Shown: positions 35,151-43,425 of the stretch, one piece after another
How positions within the stretch are numbered: the first letter of the stretch is position 1
Layout of the letters: the number at the start of each line of letters is the position of its first letter
Assembly: GCF_011806525.1 (NCBI RefSeq)
Contig: NZ_JAAVKI010000004.1
Coordinates: 434,001 to 498,000, forward strand
DNA: 64,000 bases
Direction of reading: 5' to 3'
Source: Thalassospira sp. HF15
Lineage (GTDB): Bacteria > Pseudomonadota > Alphaproteobacteria > Rhodospirillales > Thalassospiraceae
Notes under the pieces: generated by a model
What the model was told of the DNA's origin: nothing
The model's input: only the letters and a program-made list of their open reading frames with translations
Database searches by the model: none
Made by a program: the position numbers and the translations under genes

Positions 35151-36325
35151 CCACCGCTGCCCTTGCCCCATCAAAAGACACCGTTGAATGGTGTCGCAAA
35201 CTGATCCGTCACCAGTCCGTCAGCATGACGCCAAACCTGGCGCTGATTGACGAGGTGAAGGCATTCCTTGACGGGTTGGGCTATGACACACTGGTGGTGC
35301 GCGACCCGACAGAAACCAAGGCCAACCTTTATGCCACCATCGGGCCGAACGTGGCGGGCGGCGTGATCCTGTCAGGGCATAGTGACGTGGTCCCGACCGA
35401 GGGTCAGGACTGGGCGTCAGATCCCTATGAGATCGATATTCGTGACGACAAGATGTATGGCCGCGGCACGTGTGACATGAAGGGCTTTCTGGCCTGCCTT
35501 CTGGCAAAGGCCGAAACCTTCAAGAATGCCGATCTGCGCGTACCGATCCATCTGGCTTTCACCTATGACGAGGAAGTCGGCTGCCTTGGTGTGCCAAGCC
35601 TTGTTGAGGCCATCAACAACCTGCCGCACAAACCGGCCATGTGCATCGTTGGCGAACCGACCGAAATGAAGGTCATCACCCAGCACAAGGGCAAGTTTTC
35701 CGCCCGCGCGCACTTCACGGGTCGTTCAGGGCATTCGTCACTTCCGGCCGAAGGCGTTAATGCCGTCGAGTTCGCATCCGAGTTCGTTGTCTACTTGCGC
35801 AAACTTGGCCGTGAATGTCGAGAGCACGGCCCGCATGATGACGAGTTCGTACCAAACCACACCACCTTCCATACCGGGGTGATCAAGGGCGGTACGCAGC
35901 TTAATATCATTCCGCAGAACTGCTTTGTTGATTTCGAGTTCCGCAATCTGCCCAATGATGACCGCGAAGCCCTTAAGGGCAGAATTTACGATTATATCGA
36001 AAACACCCTGCAACCCGAAATGCGCGAGATCTATGACGATGTTGGCATCGAGGTTGAAGTCATTTCCGATATGCCGGGCCTTGCCACTGGCGATGACGAG
36101 GAAGTCACCAAACTGGTAATGGCCCTGACCGGCGCCAACACCACCGGCAAGGTTAGTTTTGGCACAGAAGCCGGCGCGTTTTCTGCGCTTGGGGATATCC
36201 CGACTGTGGTCTGCGGACCGGGCAATATCGAACAGGCCCACAAACCCGACGAGTTCATCGAACTTGATCAGCTGGGGCGCTGCGAAGTGTTCCTCGACAA
36301 ACTTTTGGGTGTGTTGGTGAAGTAA
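35147..36325 (+). CDS. argE: Acetylornithine deacetylase
   Basis: The protein has 392 residues of the M20 zinc peptidase family. ArgE hydrolyses N-acetylornithine to ornithine in arginine synthesis. The metal and catalytic motifs are SGHSDVVP (His78, Asp80), [10 protein letters not shown] (Asp110), [10 protein letters not shown] (catalytic Glu pair) and GEPTEMK. A C-terminal [14 protein letters not shown] supplies the last histidine ligand. The dimerisation lid contains [16 protein letters not shown], typical of ArgE rather than DapE. Translational coupling to nadK is clear, but I know of no metabolic reason for it. Confidence 0.93.
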   Translation: MTTAALAPSKDTVEWCRKLIRHQSVSMTPNLALIDEVKAFLDGLGYDTLVVRDPTETKANLYATIGPNVAGGVILSGHSDVVPTEGQDWASDPYEIDIRDDKMYGRGTCDMKGFLACLLAKAETFKNADLRVPIHLAFTYDEEVGCLGVPSLVEAINNLPHKPAMCIVGEPTEMKVITQHKGKFSARAHFTGRSGHSSLPAEGVNAVEFASEFVVYLRKLGRECREHGPHDDEFVPNHTTFHTGVIKGGTQLNIIPQNCFVDFEFRNLPNDDREALKGRIYDYIENTLQPEMREIYDDVGIEVEVISDMPGLATGDDEEVTKLVMALTGANTTGKVSFGTEAGAFSALGDIPTVVCGPGNIEQAHKPDEFIELDQLGRCEVFLDKLLGVLVK

Positions 36326-36371
36326 CCGGTCGCACTGCCCCCTAGACCTTGCATCCGTGCCTTATGTGATC

Positions 36372-36926
36372 TTACGCCCGATCCATTGCCACAACACCGG
36401 CATCAAGGATTGATTGGCGCTGATCTGGGTCATCAACAAGACGCGCAAGCGTTACCGTACCAAGAAGCAGAGCAAGTTTTTCGTAACCTTCCTGCTTGTC
36501 AGATCCATCCGAGAGAAGCTTTGCAAGCCGATCAACGGTCGCAGCAGCTTCCTGCCTTGCTGCCCCGTCGGAACGGACAAGTTCCGCCCCCAGCGCGGCA
36601 AGCGGACACCCAACTCCCCTGTTCTCGACATGCTCCCGGGAAAGATAAGTCGCGACATATTTGTTGCGTGCTTCTTCCGGTGATGCATCGGTATCGGGAA
36701 CTTCCATAGACCTGACCGATCTGTCGACCGCCTCCAGAAACGCGGCGCTGATCAGTTCATCCTTGTTGGAAAAATGGCGATAGAACCCGCCGTGGGTCAT
36801 GCCGGCCGCCTCCATGATTTCCGCCACACTTGTTGCCTCGATCCCCTGTTCACGAATGAGCTTGGCGGCCGCATCGAGAATGCGTTTGCGGGATTTCTGT
36901 TTTTCCGCCTCGGAAACACGTGGCAT
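36372..36926 (-). CDS. TetR/AcrR-family transcriptional regulator
   Basis: The protein has 184 residues. The helix-turn-helix KSRKRILDAAAKLIREQGIEATSVAEIMEAAGMTHGGFYRHFSNKDELISAAF fills residues 10-62 and belongs to the large group whose signature is MTHGGFYRHF (AcrR/NemR-like). The C-terminal part has GVGCPLAALGAEL. It is divergent from the membrane protein at 37121. Between them lies an ordered set of three inverted half-sites, so this protein probably represses both genes. NemR-like members of this group respond to electrophiles or quinones. Confidence 0.9.
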   Translation of the reverse strand: MPRVSEAEKQKSRKRILDAAAKLIREQGIEATSVAEIMEAAGMTHGGFYRHFSNKDELISAAFLEAVDRSVRSMEVPDTDASPEEARNKYVATYLSREHVENRGVGCPLAALGAELVRSDGAARQEAAATVDRLAKLLSDGSDKQEGYEKLALLLGTVTLARLVDDPDQRQSILDAGVVAMDRA

Positions 36927-36969
36927 GGCGAACTCGCTGATTGAGGATTGACAATTTAGATTTTATATA

Positions 36970-37002
36970 TCATCTAAATTTATAGATGACAATCATCATC
37001 TA
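36970..37002. promoter_or_regulatory. Triple half-site operator for the divergent TetR gene
   Basis: TCATCTA (36970-36976), N6, TAGATGA (36983-36989), N6, TCATCTA (36996-37002). The middle half-site pairs with both neighbours, so two overlapping dyads share one arm. The geometry suits cooperative binding of two repressor dimers. Confidence 0.75.
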
Positions 37003-37120
37003 TATTGGTGCGTGATCGTGAACGGGACCGTCCCGGCATTCAGATAAACAGCCGCAACGGTTTCCGACTTCCGAAACAATTCGGTGGCATGCACCGCCAC
37101 GTAATGGAGTTATCAAAACC

Positions 37121-37858
37121 ATGTCCGGCTTTTATGAGTTCTATGTGCATGCATTTGGTGTTGGCATTCCGCTCCTTGCTATTGCGATTGCCAGCATAGG
37201 GGCGGCCCGTGCGTCCTTTTCACCCAACCAGCTCGCTGTATTCATCACTGTTGCTGCGGTTATCTTTGGGGGGTGGTTCGCGGTTGCCCTGCCTTTCACA
37301 CGATCAGGGATATTCAACGTTCCGGCAGAGCTTGGCGATCCGCCCTATGTCCTGATGTTCCTTTTCGGCGGCGCGTTCCTGATCTGGGCACTTGCCTGGT
37401 TGACCCCGCTTGGCAGACGCATGACTGACGCGATCCCACTTGGCGCAATCGCGGCGTTTCAAATTCCACGCATCATGGGTGGCTTGTTTCTGATTGGTTG
37501 GGCGGTCGGAGATATCCCGGCACTATTCGCCCTGCCGGCTGGTCTGGGAGACATTCTGGCCGGTATCGCCGGATGGCAGGCAAGTCGTGCTCTTGCCAAT
37601 GGCGCACCAAATGCCAGGTACCTTTTGGCACGCGCGACTTTCATCGGGATCGTCGACTTCTTCTTTGCCGTCCTGTTCGGAATTATCACATCACCGGGCT
37701 TTGCACATCTTTATGCACTCGATGCCCCCAACATCATCAATGACTATCCATTGGCGATGTTCCCGGGCTTCTTCGTTCCGATCTTTCTTGGTTTCCATTT
37801 CATCGCGATTTCCCGACTGCGTCAGGAATCCCGCACGTCATCAGAGGCGCTCGCCTGA
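37121..37858 (+). CDS. Unknown membrane protein under TetR control
   Basis: The protein has 245 residues and six to seven membrane helices, mostly Gly, Ala and aromatic residues. I do not recognise a family with confidence. Notable segments are LGDPPYVLMFLFGGAFLIWALAWLTPLGRRMTDA and the repeated ALPAGLGDILAGIAGW, NIINDYPLAMFPGFFVPIFLGFHFIAI. The C-terminus is short and cytoplasmic. No catalytic motif is evident. It is divergent from the TetR gene, with an operator between them, so it is likely induced by some small molecule. Export, quinone interaction and stress tolerance are all only guesses. Confidence 0.75.
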   Translation: MSGFYEFYVHAFGVGIPLLAIAIASIGAARASFSPNQLAVFITVAAVIFGGWFAVALPFTRSGIFNVPAELGDPPYVLMFLFGGAFLIWALAWLTPLGRRMTDAIPLGAIAAFQIPRIMGGLFLIGWAVGDIPALFALPAGLGDILAGIAGWQASRALANGAPNARYLLARATFIGIVDFFFAVLFGIITSPGFAHLYALDAPNIINDYPLAMFPGFFVPIFLGFHFIAISRLRQESRTSSEALA

Positions 37859-37890
37859 CCCTGATGGATGGCAACAGGCATACCAAAGCT

Positions 37891-37915
37891 GGGCGGAGCA
37901 TATGATGCTCCGCCC
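37891..37915. terminator. Perfect 11-bp hairpin between convergent genes
   Basis: GGGCGGAGCAT and ATGCTCCGCCC flank a 3-base loop. It sits between the membrane protein and the end of mgdD. There is no clear T-run, so this is a likely but weak terminator. Confidence 0.6.
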
Positions 37916-37961
37916 AATCGTTACTGCTTTGCTACGGTTGGCACCGATAACAAAGCCCATC

Positions 37962-38513
37962 CTATCCGTGACTGAACTCGGCAGCCATATGCTGCAACTC
38001 GTCCCAAAGACTGCCTGCAAAGCTTCGCAGAACAATCAGTTCAAAGCTGTCATCTGCTACACGCGTGATCATGGCGCCGATATGTCCGATCTGGGTCATG
38101 GCCGATTGACCAATCGCAAACAGATCCGGCGACAGATCAACCATTGTGCCCTTTGCCAGAACCACGCGCGATGACGGCCCGGACAATTTCATGCGCACCC
38201 GCCCGTGCGTCTGGTCCGTCATAACGAATTGGGGGTGCAAGGCTGCTGAAATCTCTGCCAGGCGATCATTCGAAATATCGACACTTCCCACCCAGAACCA
38301 TTGATTTGGTGAATGGCCACGCACATCTGTGCCAAGCTCCGGGGCAATCTTATTGATTGTCTGCTTCAAGGCCGCTTCATCGCTTTTGGCATCGCCCAGA
38401 ACATGAACGACAAAGCCACCCTTGACCGGGGAAAGACTGATGGATGCGCCCTTGTTGAACGCCACCTCGTGGGCTGGAAATGCGTAACGGTTTTCTAATG
38501 GATAATCACGCAT
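37962..38513 (-). CDS. mgdD: N-methylglutamate dehydrogenase / sarcosine oxidase gamma-type subunit
   Basis: The protein has 183 residues and is similar to the SoxG gamma subunit of heterotetrameric sarcosine oxidase. It shows SPNQWFWVGSVD and IDLSPDLFAIGQSAMTQIGHIGAMITRV-like blocks (the sequence here reads VDLSPDLFAIGQSAMTQIGH), with DSFELIVLRSFAGSLWDEL at the end. SoxG is structurally related to part of the GcvT fold. The ATG at 38513 overlaps the end of mgdC by eight bases. I call it MgdD because of the cluster, but SoxG is the sequence-based alternative. Confidence 0.82.
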   Translation of the reverse strand: MRDYPLENRYAFPAHEVAFNKGASISLSPVKGGFVVHVLGDAKSDEAALKQTINKIAPELGTDVRGHSPNQWFWVGSVDISNDRLAEISAALHPQFVMTDQTHGRVRMKLSGPSSRVVLAKGTMVDLSPDLFAIGQSAMTQIGHIGAMITRVADDSFELIVLRSFAGSLWDELQHMAAEFSHG

Positions 38514-41481
38514 GGAGTTTCTCATTTTCCGGGTCAACAAAGGCAGGATCACACAGGATGCCGTTCACGGTCGTTCCGGCCAGACCATTCCAGATCACAA
38601 CTTCCTCGCCATGGCGGCTTGGCCCGTTCTTGACCAGTGCCAGGCCAATCGCATGGCCAAGGGTCGGTGAATGACACATCGAGGTGACATAGCCCTGATC
38701 ATTAGCAAGACTGACCGCGTCGCCGGGATTAAGGATATGCGATCCGGTGGCGAACTTATCAGACGGTGATTTCGGTTTGATTCCGACCAGCGATGGGCGA
38801 TCCGGATCAACCAGCCCTTCGCGCAGGTTCATCACCCGGCCGATAAAATCATCCTTCTTCACCGAGACCATTTTGCCCATGCCCAGATCAGCCGGTGTAA
38901 CCGTCCCGTTGATTTCCGCATGGGTGACATGGCCCTTCTCAATCCGCATGACGCCAAGCGCCTCGGTACCATAGGGCGTAATACCGAATTCCTCACCAAC
39001 AGCCATGATCGCATCGGCTACGCTTTCGCCATATCCGGCAGGTACCGCGACTTCGTAAGCCAACTCGCCCGAGAACGAAATTCTAAACAACCGGCCCTTC
39101 AGGCGCCCGCCAAACATCGAAACTTCGCGTGCAGCAAGGAACGGGAAGGCTTCGTTTGAGATGTCCTCATCAATGATCTTGGCAAGCACATCGCGGGATT
39201 TTGGTCCGGCAACAGCCATCTGTGCCCATTGATCGGTTGCTGATGCCAGACGGACATCAAGTTCTGGCCACAACACCTGTGCACAGAATTCCAGATGGGT
39301 CAGAACCCCGGCGGCAAGCGCCGTTGTCGTCGTCATGAAGTAATGGTTTTCGCCAAGACAACTTGTCGTGCCGTCATCATACACAAAGCCGTCCTCGCGC
39401 AGCATGATGCCATAGCGCGCCTTTCCGACAGGCAGTTTCAGGAAGGCATTGCAGTAAACCCGGTTCAGGAACTCTGCCGCATCCGCACCGAAAACCTCGA
39501 TCTTGCCAAGGGTGGAGACATCGCAGACGCCGACCTTGCTTCTAACCGCTTTGACTTCGCGGTTAACACTGTCACGCCAGAAAGTCTCGCCATCCTTGGG
39601 GAACCAGCTTGAACGGTACCAAAGACCGGTTTCAACGAACTTTGCGCCATTGCGTTCCGCCCAGCCATGTAGCGGTGATTTCCGCACCGGCTGGAATTCC
39701 ATTCCCTTGGAAGCCCCGACCAACGCGCCAAATGACACTGGCGTATAAAACGGGCGGAAGGTTGTCGTGCCGATTTCACCGGGTGAGACACCCTTGTTTT
39801 CGGCCAGAATGCCAATGGCATTCACATTCGATGTCTTGCCCTGATCGGTTGCCATGCCGTTGGTGGTATAACGTTTGGCAAGTTCGACATGATCATAACC
39901 TTCGCGCATCGCAAGCGTAATGTCAGATGCTGCAACGTCGTTCTGATAATCAACGAAGGCCTTGCCCTTGCTTGATGGAACCGACCAGATTGGCTGGATA
40001 TGATCGGTTTTCTCGTCACCCTGCTTGATATCCGGAAGCGAAGCGGCTTCGCCCATTACACCAAGTTCGGCAAGCGCGGTCACAGCCGCCGCACCACCGG
40101 CGGCGAAGCAGGCCGCAATGCCGGTCTTTCCGGCAACAGCCCCACAGGGCGTCATGCCGTCGGTGCTTTCCGGCGGCATGAAACCGACATGCTCATCAGA
40201 CCAGACGGGTTTGCCGCCGCGATGGCAGGCCAGATGCACAATCGGGCTATAACCGCCAGACACGGCCAGTGCGTCAACCGCAATCACTTCGTCGCGGCCA
40301 TCATCATGTCGGACGGTGATGGACTTGATGGCCTTGCGACCAGCGGTATCGCGCACCATTGCCCCGGCAATCATGCGCGCCTTGCCGTCATAACCGGTAT
40401 TCGGGCAGGTGCGCGGATCAATGATCGCAGCGACATCGATACCGCGCGCTTCCAGATCCATCGCGGTCTGATAGGCCTGATTGTTATTGGCAAACAATGC
40501 CACCCGCTTGCCCGGCGCAACGCCATAGGCATTGAGGTATGTGCGCATGGCACCAGCCATCATCACACCCGGGCGATCATTTCCACCAAAGACAATCGGC
40601 CGTTCCTCGGCCCCGGTTGCCAGAACAACTTTCCGGGCGACAATCCGCCAAAGCCGTTCCATGGCGCGGTGCGGATTGATTTCATGCTCCGGCAGATGCT
40701 TTTGCACGCGTTCGACCGCACCAAACACCTGATCATCATAGGCGGCAAATACCGTGGTGCGTTTTTTGATCTCGACATTGGGAAGGGCGTGCAGTTCGCC
40801 AACAATATCTGCAAGCACTGCGTCAGCGGGCTTGCCTCCCAACGGACTGCCTTCGGCGAGGAAACCACCGCCAAGATGTGCGCCTTCATCGGCAATGACT
40901 ACCCGCGCGCCAGCCCGCCCGGCGGTCAGTGCCGCAGCCAGACCAGCGGGCCCCGCCCCGATCACCAAAAGATCACAATGCGCCCAGCATTTTTCGTAAT
41001 AGCCGGGATCCGGGTCATAGCTTGCCCGCCCCAAACCGGCGGCCTTACGGATCAGCGGCTCATAGACCTTTTCCCAAAAGGCGGCGGGCCACATGAATGT
41101 CTTGTAATAAAACCCGGCACCCAAAAGCGGCCCGAGCACCCCGTTCATGGCGCCAATATCAAAGTTTACATTCGGCCAGCAGTTCTGCGACCTGGCTTCA
41201 AGCCCGTCAAACAGCTCGGCCATGGTCGCGCGCGTATTGGGACCACGCCGCCCGTCGCGCCCGATGGTCAAAAGCGCATTGGGCTCCGCTGCCCCTGCCG
41301 TCAGGATGCCGCGCGGGCGGTGATATTTGAAACTGCGCCCAACCAGTTGCTTGCCATTGGCCAACAGGCTTGATGCCACCGTATCGCCGCCAAATCCCGT
41401 CAGGGCTTCGTCGTTAAAGGTAAAGCGGCGCACATCGTTGCGGTCAATCAGCGTACCGCCATCAATCCGGAAACTGGTCAT
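38506..41481 (-). CDS. mgdC: N-methylglutamate dehydrogenase / sarcosine oxidase alpha-type subunit
   Basis: The protein has 991 residues, the length of SoxA-type alpha subunits. The N-terminal 2Fe-2S-like domain starts with RRFTFNDEALTGFGGDTVASSLLANGKQLVGRSFKYHRPRG. A dinucleotide fold follows (LLVIGAGPAGLAAALTAGRAGARVVIADE), then a helical linker. The C-terminal 400 residues form a GcvT-type tetrahydrofolate-binding domain (with RNG-type motifs GELAYEVAVPAGYG and EALGVMRIEKGHV), which would capture the released methylene group as methylene-THF. Between mgsABC-gmaS and tdm, the substrate is more likely N-methylglutamate than sarcosine. Confidence 0.88.
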   Translation of the reverse strand: MTSFRIDGGTLIDRNDVRRFTFNDEALTGFGGDTVASSLLANGKQLVGRSFKYHRPRGILTAGAAEPNALLTIGRDGRRGPNTRATMAELFDGLEARSQNCWPNVNFDIGAMNGVLGPLLGAGFYYKTFMWPAAFWEKVYEPLIRKAAGLGRASYDPDPGYYEKCWAHCDLLVIGAGPAGLAAALTAGRAGARVVIADEGAHLGGGFLAEGSPLGGKPADAVLADIVGELHALPNVEIKKRTTVFAAYDDQVFGAVERVQKHLPEHEINPHRAMERLWRIVARKVVLATGAEERPIVFGGNDRPGVMMAGAMRTYLNAYGVAPGKRVALFANNNQAYQTAMDLEARGIDVAAIIDPRTCPNTGYDGKARMIAGAMVRDTAGRKAIKSITVRHDDGRDEVIAVDALAVSGGYSPIVHLACHRGGKPVWSDEHVGFMPPESTDGMTPCGAVAGKTGIAACFAAGGAAAVTALAELGVMGEAASLPDIKQGDEKTDHIQPIWSVPSSKGKAFVDYQNDVAASDITLAMREGYDHVELAKRYTTNGMATDQGKTSNVNAIGILAENKGVSPGEIGTTTFRPFYTPVSFGALVGASKGMEFQPVRKSPLHGWAERNGAKFVETGLWYRSSWFPKDGETFWRDSVNREVKAVRSKVGVCDVSTLGKIEVFGADAAEFLNRVYCNAFLKLPVGKARYGIMLREDGFVYDDGTTSCLGENHYFMTTTTALAAGVLTHLEFCAQVLWPELDVRLASATDQWAQMAVAGPKSRDVLAKIIDEDISNEAFPFLAAREVSMFGGRLKGRLFRISFSGELAYEVAVPAGYGESVADAIMAVGEEFGITPYGTEALGVMRIEKGHVTHAEINGTVTPADLGMGKMVSVKKDDFIGRVMNLREGLVDPDRPSLVGIKPKSPSDKFATGSHILNPGDAVSLANDQGYVTSMCHSPTLGHAIGLALVKNGPSRHGEEVVIWNGLAGTTVNGILCDPAFVDPENEKLHA

Positions 41482-41756
41482 GCTCCGCCCTCCGATTTCA
41501 AGGTGCTTGCATCAACCACCTCAGACGTTTCATGGGTCAAGGTATTGCGGCTTAGAACCAACCAGCGACGACAACCGCCAGAATGATGCCAGTATTCGCG
41601 ATGTTCGCCGCGCGGGTTGTCACGCAAATAGACATGATCAAACCACGCGGCTTCGTCGGCACCGGCAGCCGGGCGCGGGGTGGCAACTTCGCCGCGGATT
41701 GTAAATTCCTCGCGTGGGCGCAGACCGCAGTGAGGACATTTGACAAGACTACTCAT
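41478..41756 (-). CDS. mgdB: N-methylglutamate dehydrogenase / sarcosine oxidase delta-type subunit
   Basis: This small 92-residue subunit is like SoxD. The zinc site is KCPHCGLRPREEF at the N-terminus, with HHSGGCRRWLVL supplying the further ligands. The Tyr-His-Asp-containing stretch DHVYLRDNPRGEHREYWHH is the family core. ATG at 41756 is preferred over a TTG two codons earlier. The stop overlaps the ATG of mgdC by four bases. The subunit has a structural role in the heterotetramer. Confidence 0.9.
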   Translation of the reverse strand: MSSLVKCPHCGLRPREEFTIRGEVATPRPAAGADEAAWFDHVYLRDNPRGEHREYWHHSGGCRRWLVLSRNTLTHETSEVVDASTLKSEGGA

Positions 41757-41768
41757 TTCCAAATTTCC

Positions 41769-43019
41769 TCAATGCAGGTTGGCCTGGGCGCCAACGCCCT
41801 TTTCATCCAGAAGATAACCGCGCGCAAAGCGATCCATGCGAAATGCGGTTGCGGTTTCATGCGGCGTATCGGTTGCCAGCAAATGGGCAAAGCAATATCC
41901 CGATGCCGGGGTCGCCTTGAACCCGCCATAGCACCAGCCGCCATTGAAATAGAGGTTGGATAAATGGGTGCGATCCATGATCGGCGAGCCATCCATGCTC
42001 ATATCCATAATCCCGCCCCAACTGCGCAGGATCCGTACCCGCGACAATGCCGGGATCATCGCCATGCCGGCCTCGGCAACATGTTCAACGCAGGCAAGGT
42101 TTCCGCGCTGGGCGTAGGAATTATAACCTTCGATATCCCCGCCAAACACCAAACCGCCCTTATCGGATTGCGACACATAAAAATGCCCGGCGCCAAAGGT
42201 CACCACAGTATCGATGAACGGTTTTAGGCCTTCGGAGACAAAGGCCTGCAGGGCGTGACTTTCAATCGGCAGACGCATATCGACCATTTTGGCGACGTGG
42301 CTTGAACTGCCCGCAACGGCCATCGCGAGCTTATTGCACGTGATCGCACCGCGCGTGGTTTGAACCCCGGTAATCTGATCGCCGTCCCGGTCAATGCCGG
42401 TCACTTCGCAATTCTGGATGATATCAACGCCGTTCTGATCGGCCCCGCGGGCAAAGCCCCACGCCACCGCGTCATGGCGCACGGTGCCGCCGCGCGCCTG
42501 CATCAGGCCGCCCATGATCGGGAAGCGGGCATTTTCATAATCAAGAAACGGCAACTTTTCACGCAACTGGTCCCGGTTCAGAAGGTCCGCATCCACCCCG
42601 TGCAGGCGCATGGCATTTCCACGTCGGGTGTATGCATCGCGCTGGGCATCGGAATGAAACAGATTGATCACGCCGCGCTGGGACACCATGGCGTTGAAAT
42701 TAAAATCCTGCTCGAGCCCCTCCCAAAGTTTCATCGAGAACTCGTAGAAGGGATTGTTGCCTTCCAGCAGGTAGTTGGATCGAATGATTGTCGTGTTACG
42801 GCCAATGTTGCCCGATCCGAGATAGCCCTTTTCAAGCACCGCGACATTGCGCACACCAAACACCTTCGAAAGGTAATAGGCGGTTGCCAAACCGTGTCCG
42901 CCACCTCCGATGATGATCACATCGTAACGGGGTTTCGGATCCGGATTGCGCCATGCTGGCTTCCAGTTCTTGTTCTTGGAAAACGCATTGCCAAGCAATG
43001 ACAGGGCTGAATAACGCAT
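41769..43019 (-). CDS. mgdA: N-methylglutamate dehydrogenase / sarcosine oxidase beta-type subunit
   Basis: This is the flavin-bearing catalytic subunit, with 416 residues. The FAD motif is DVIIIGGGGHGLATAYYLSKVFG, in the DAO fold shared by SoxB. NIGRNTTIIRSNYL matches the SoxB segment that reaches the covalent FMN/His region. HALQAFVSEGLKPF and the C-terminal NGGWCYGGFKATPASGYCFAHLLA are also SoxB-like. The reaction is oxidative demethylation of an N-methyl amino acid. The start at 43019 (MRYSALSLL) fits the family. A GTG at 43043 is the alternative. It is the first gene of mgdABCD. The inverted-repeat element 43052-43318 begins 33 bp upstream. Confidence 0.88.
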   Translation of the reverse strand: MRYSALSLLGNAFSKNKNWKPAWRNPDPKPRYDVIIIGGGGHGLATAYYLSKVFGVRNVAVLEKGYLGSGNIGRNTTIIRSNYLLEGNNPFYEFSMKLWEGLEQDFNFNAMVSQRGVINLFHSDAQRDAYTRRGNAMRLHGVDADLLNRDQLREKLPFLDYENARFPIMGGLMQARGGTVRHDAVAWGFARGADQNGVDIIQNCEVTGIDRDGDQITGVQTTRGAITCNKLAMAVAGSSSHVAKMVDMRLPIESHALQAFVSEGLKPFIDTVVTFGAGHFYVSQSDKGGLVFGGDIEGYNSYAQRGNLACVEHVAEAGMAMIPALSRVRILRSWGGIMDMSMDGSPIMDRTHLSNLYFNGGWCYGGFKATPASGYCFAHLLATDTPHETATAFRMDRFARGYLLDEKGVGAQANLH

Positions 43020-43051
43020 CGTCGATCTTTCGCTGTTGCCCACATCGGGTA

Positions 43052-43318
43052 TAGGGGCAGGACCTATTGATTTGATTTGAATGGTTCACCGGATTTGTGC
43101 GGATACGCGAAGCAAAACCGCAGGAAGATAACTATCTTTCAAGGCTTTGCGACAAAGTAGCCCGTGCAAATCCGGTGAATCCGAAGGACAGACGTCATAT
43201 TTGCAAACTCTGGCGTCAAACCCCTTGGCCGGGATACCAGCCCGCCCGGCGGGCTTTTCCTTGGATTTCACAAATATGACGTCTGCCATTCAAACCAAAT
43301 CAATAGGACCTGACCCTA
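43052..43318. repeat. Nested inverted-repeat element, three-way-junction fold
   Basis: The outer arms 43052-43084 and 43286-43318 pair over 33 bp with 3 mismatches (such as CCTATTGATTTG). The inner arm pair 43085-43097 / 43167-43179 is perfect (TTCACCGGATTTG), and a second pair 43189-43203 / 43271-43285 is perfect (CAGACGTCATATTTG). The stems abut with no gap except 9 bases between the inner two. A GCCCGC-GCGGGC-TTTT hairpin sits in the second arm. The whole lies between mgdA and the GlxA-type regulator. It may be a MITE-like insertion or a structured leader. Confidence 0.75.
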
Positions 43319-43425
43319 ACAATCTTGACAGAGGCGTAAATTACAGCTTGTCTATTAAAGACATCCAATAACACATATGCGACATTTCACTGTTATTGTC
43401 GCGCCAAAGCGGGGCATTGGCCATC

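Noticed and set aside
40000-41373. 457-codon plus-strand frame opposite mgdC
   Set aside because: The sense gene has clear FAD and GcvT motifs. The opposite frame has none.
43086-43289. 67-codon minus-strand frame inside the inverted-repeat element
   Set aside because: It is formed almost wholly by the repeat arms and has no convincing ribosome site, so it is probably incidental.
43052-43318. Glycine or other known riboswitch
   Set aside because: The folded element has CCGAAGGA-like text, but I do not see the conserved tandem glycine-aptamer cores, so no known class is assigned.
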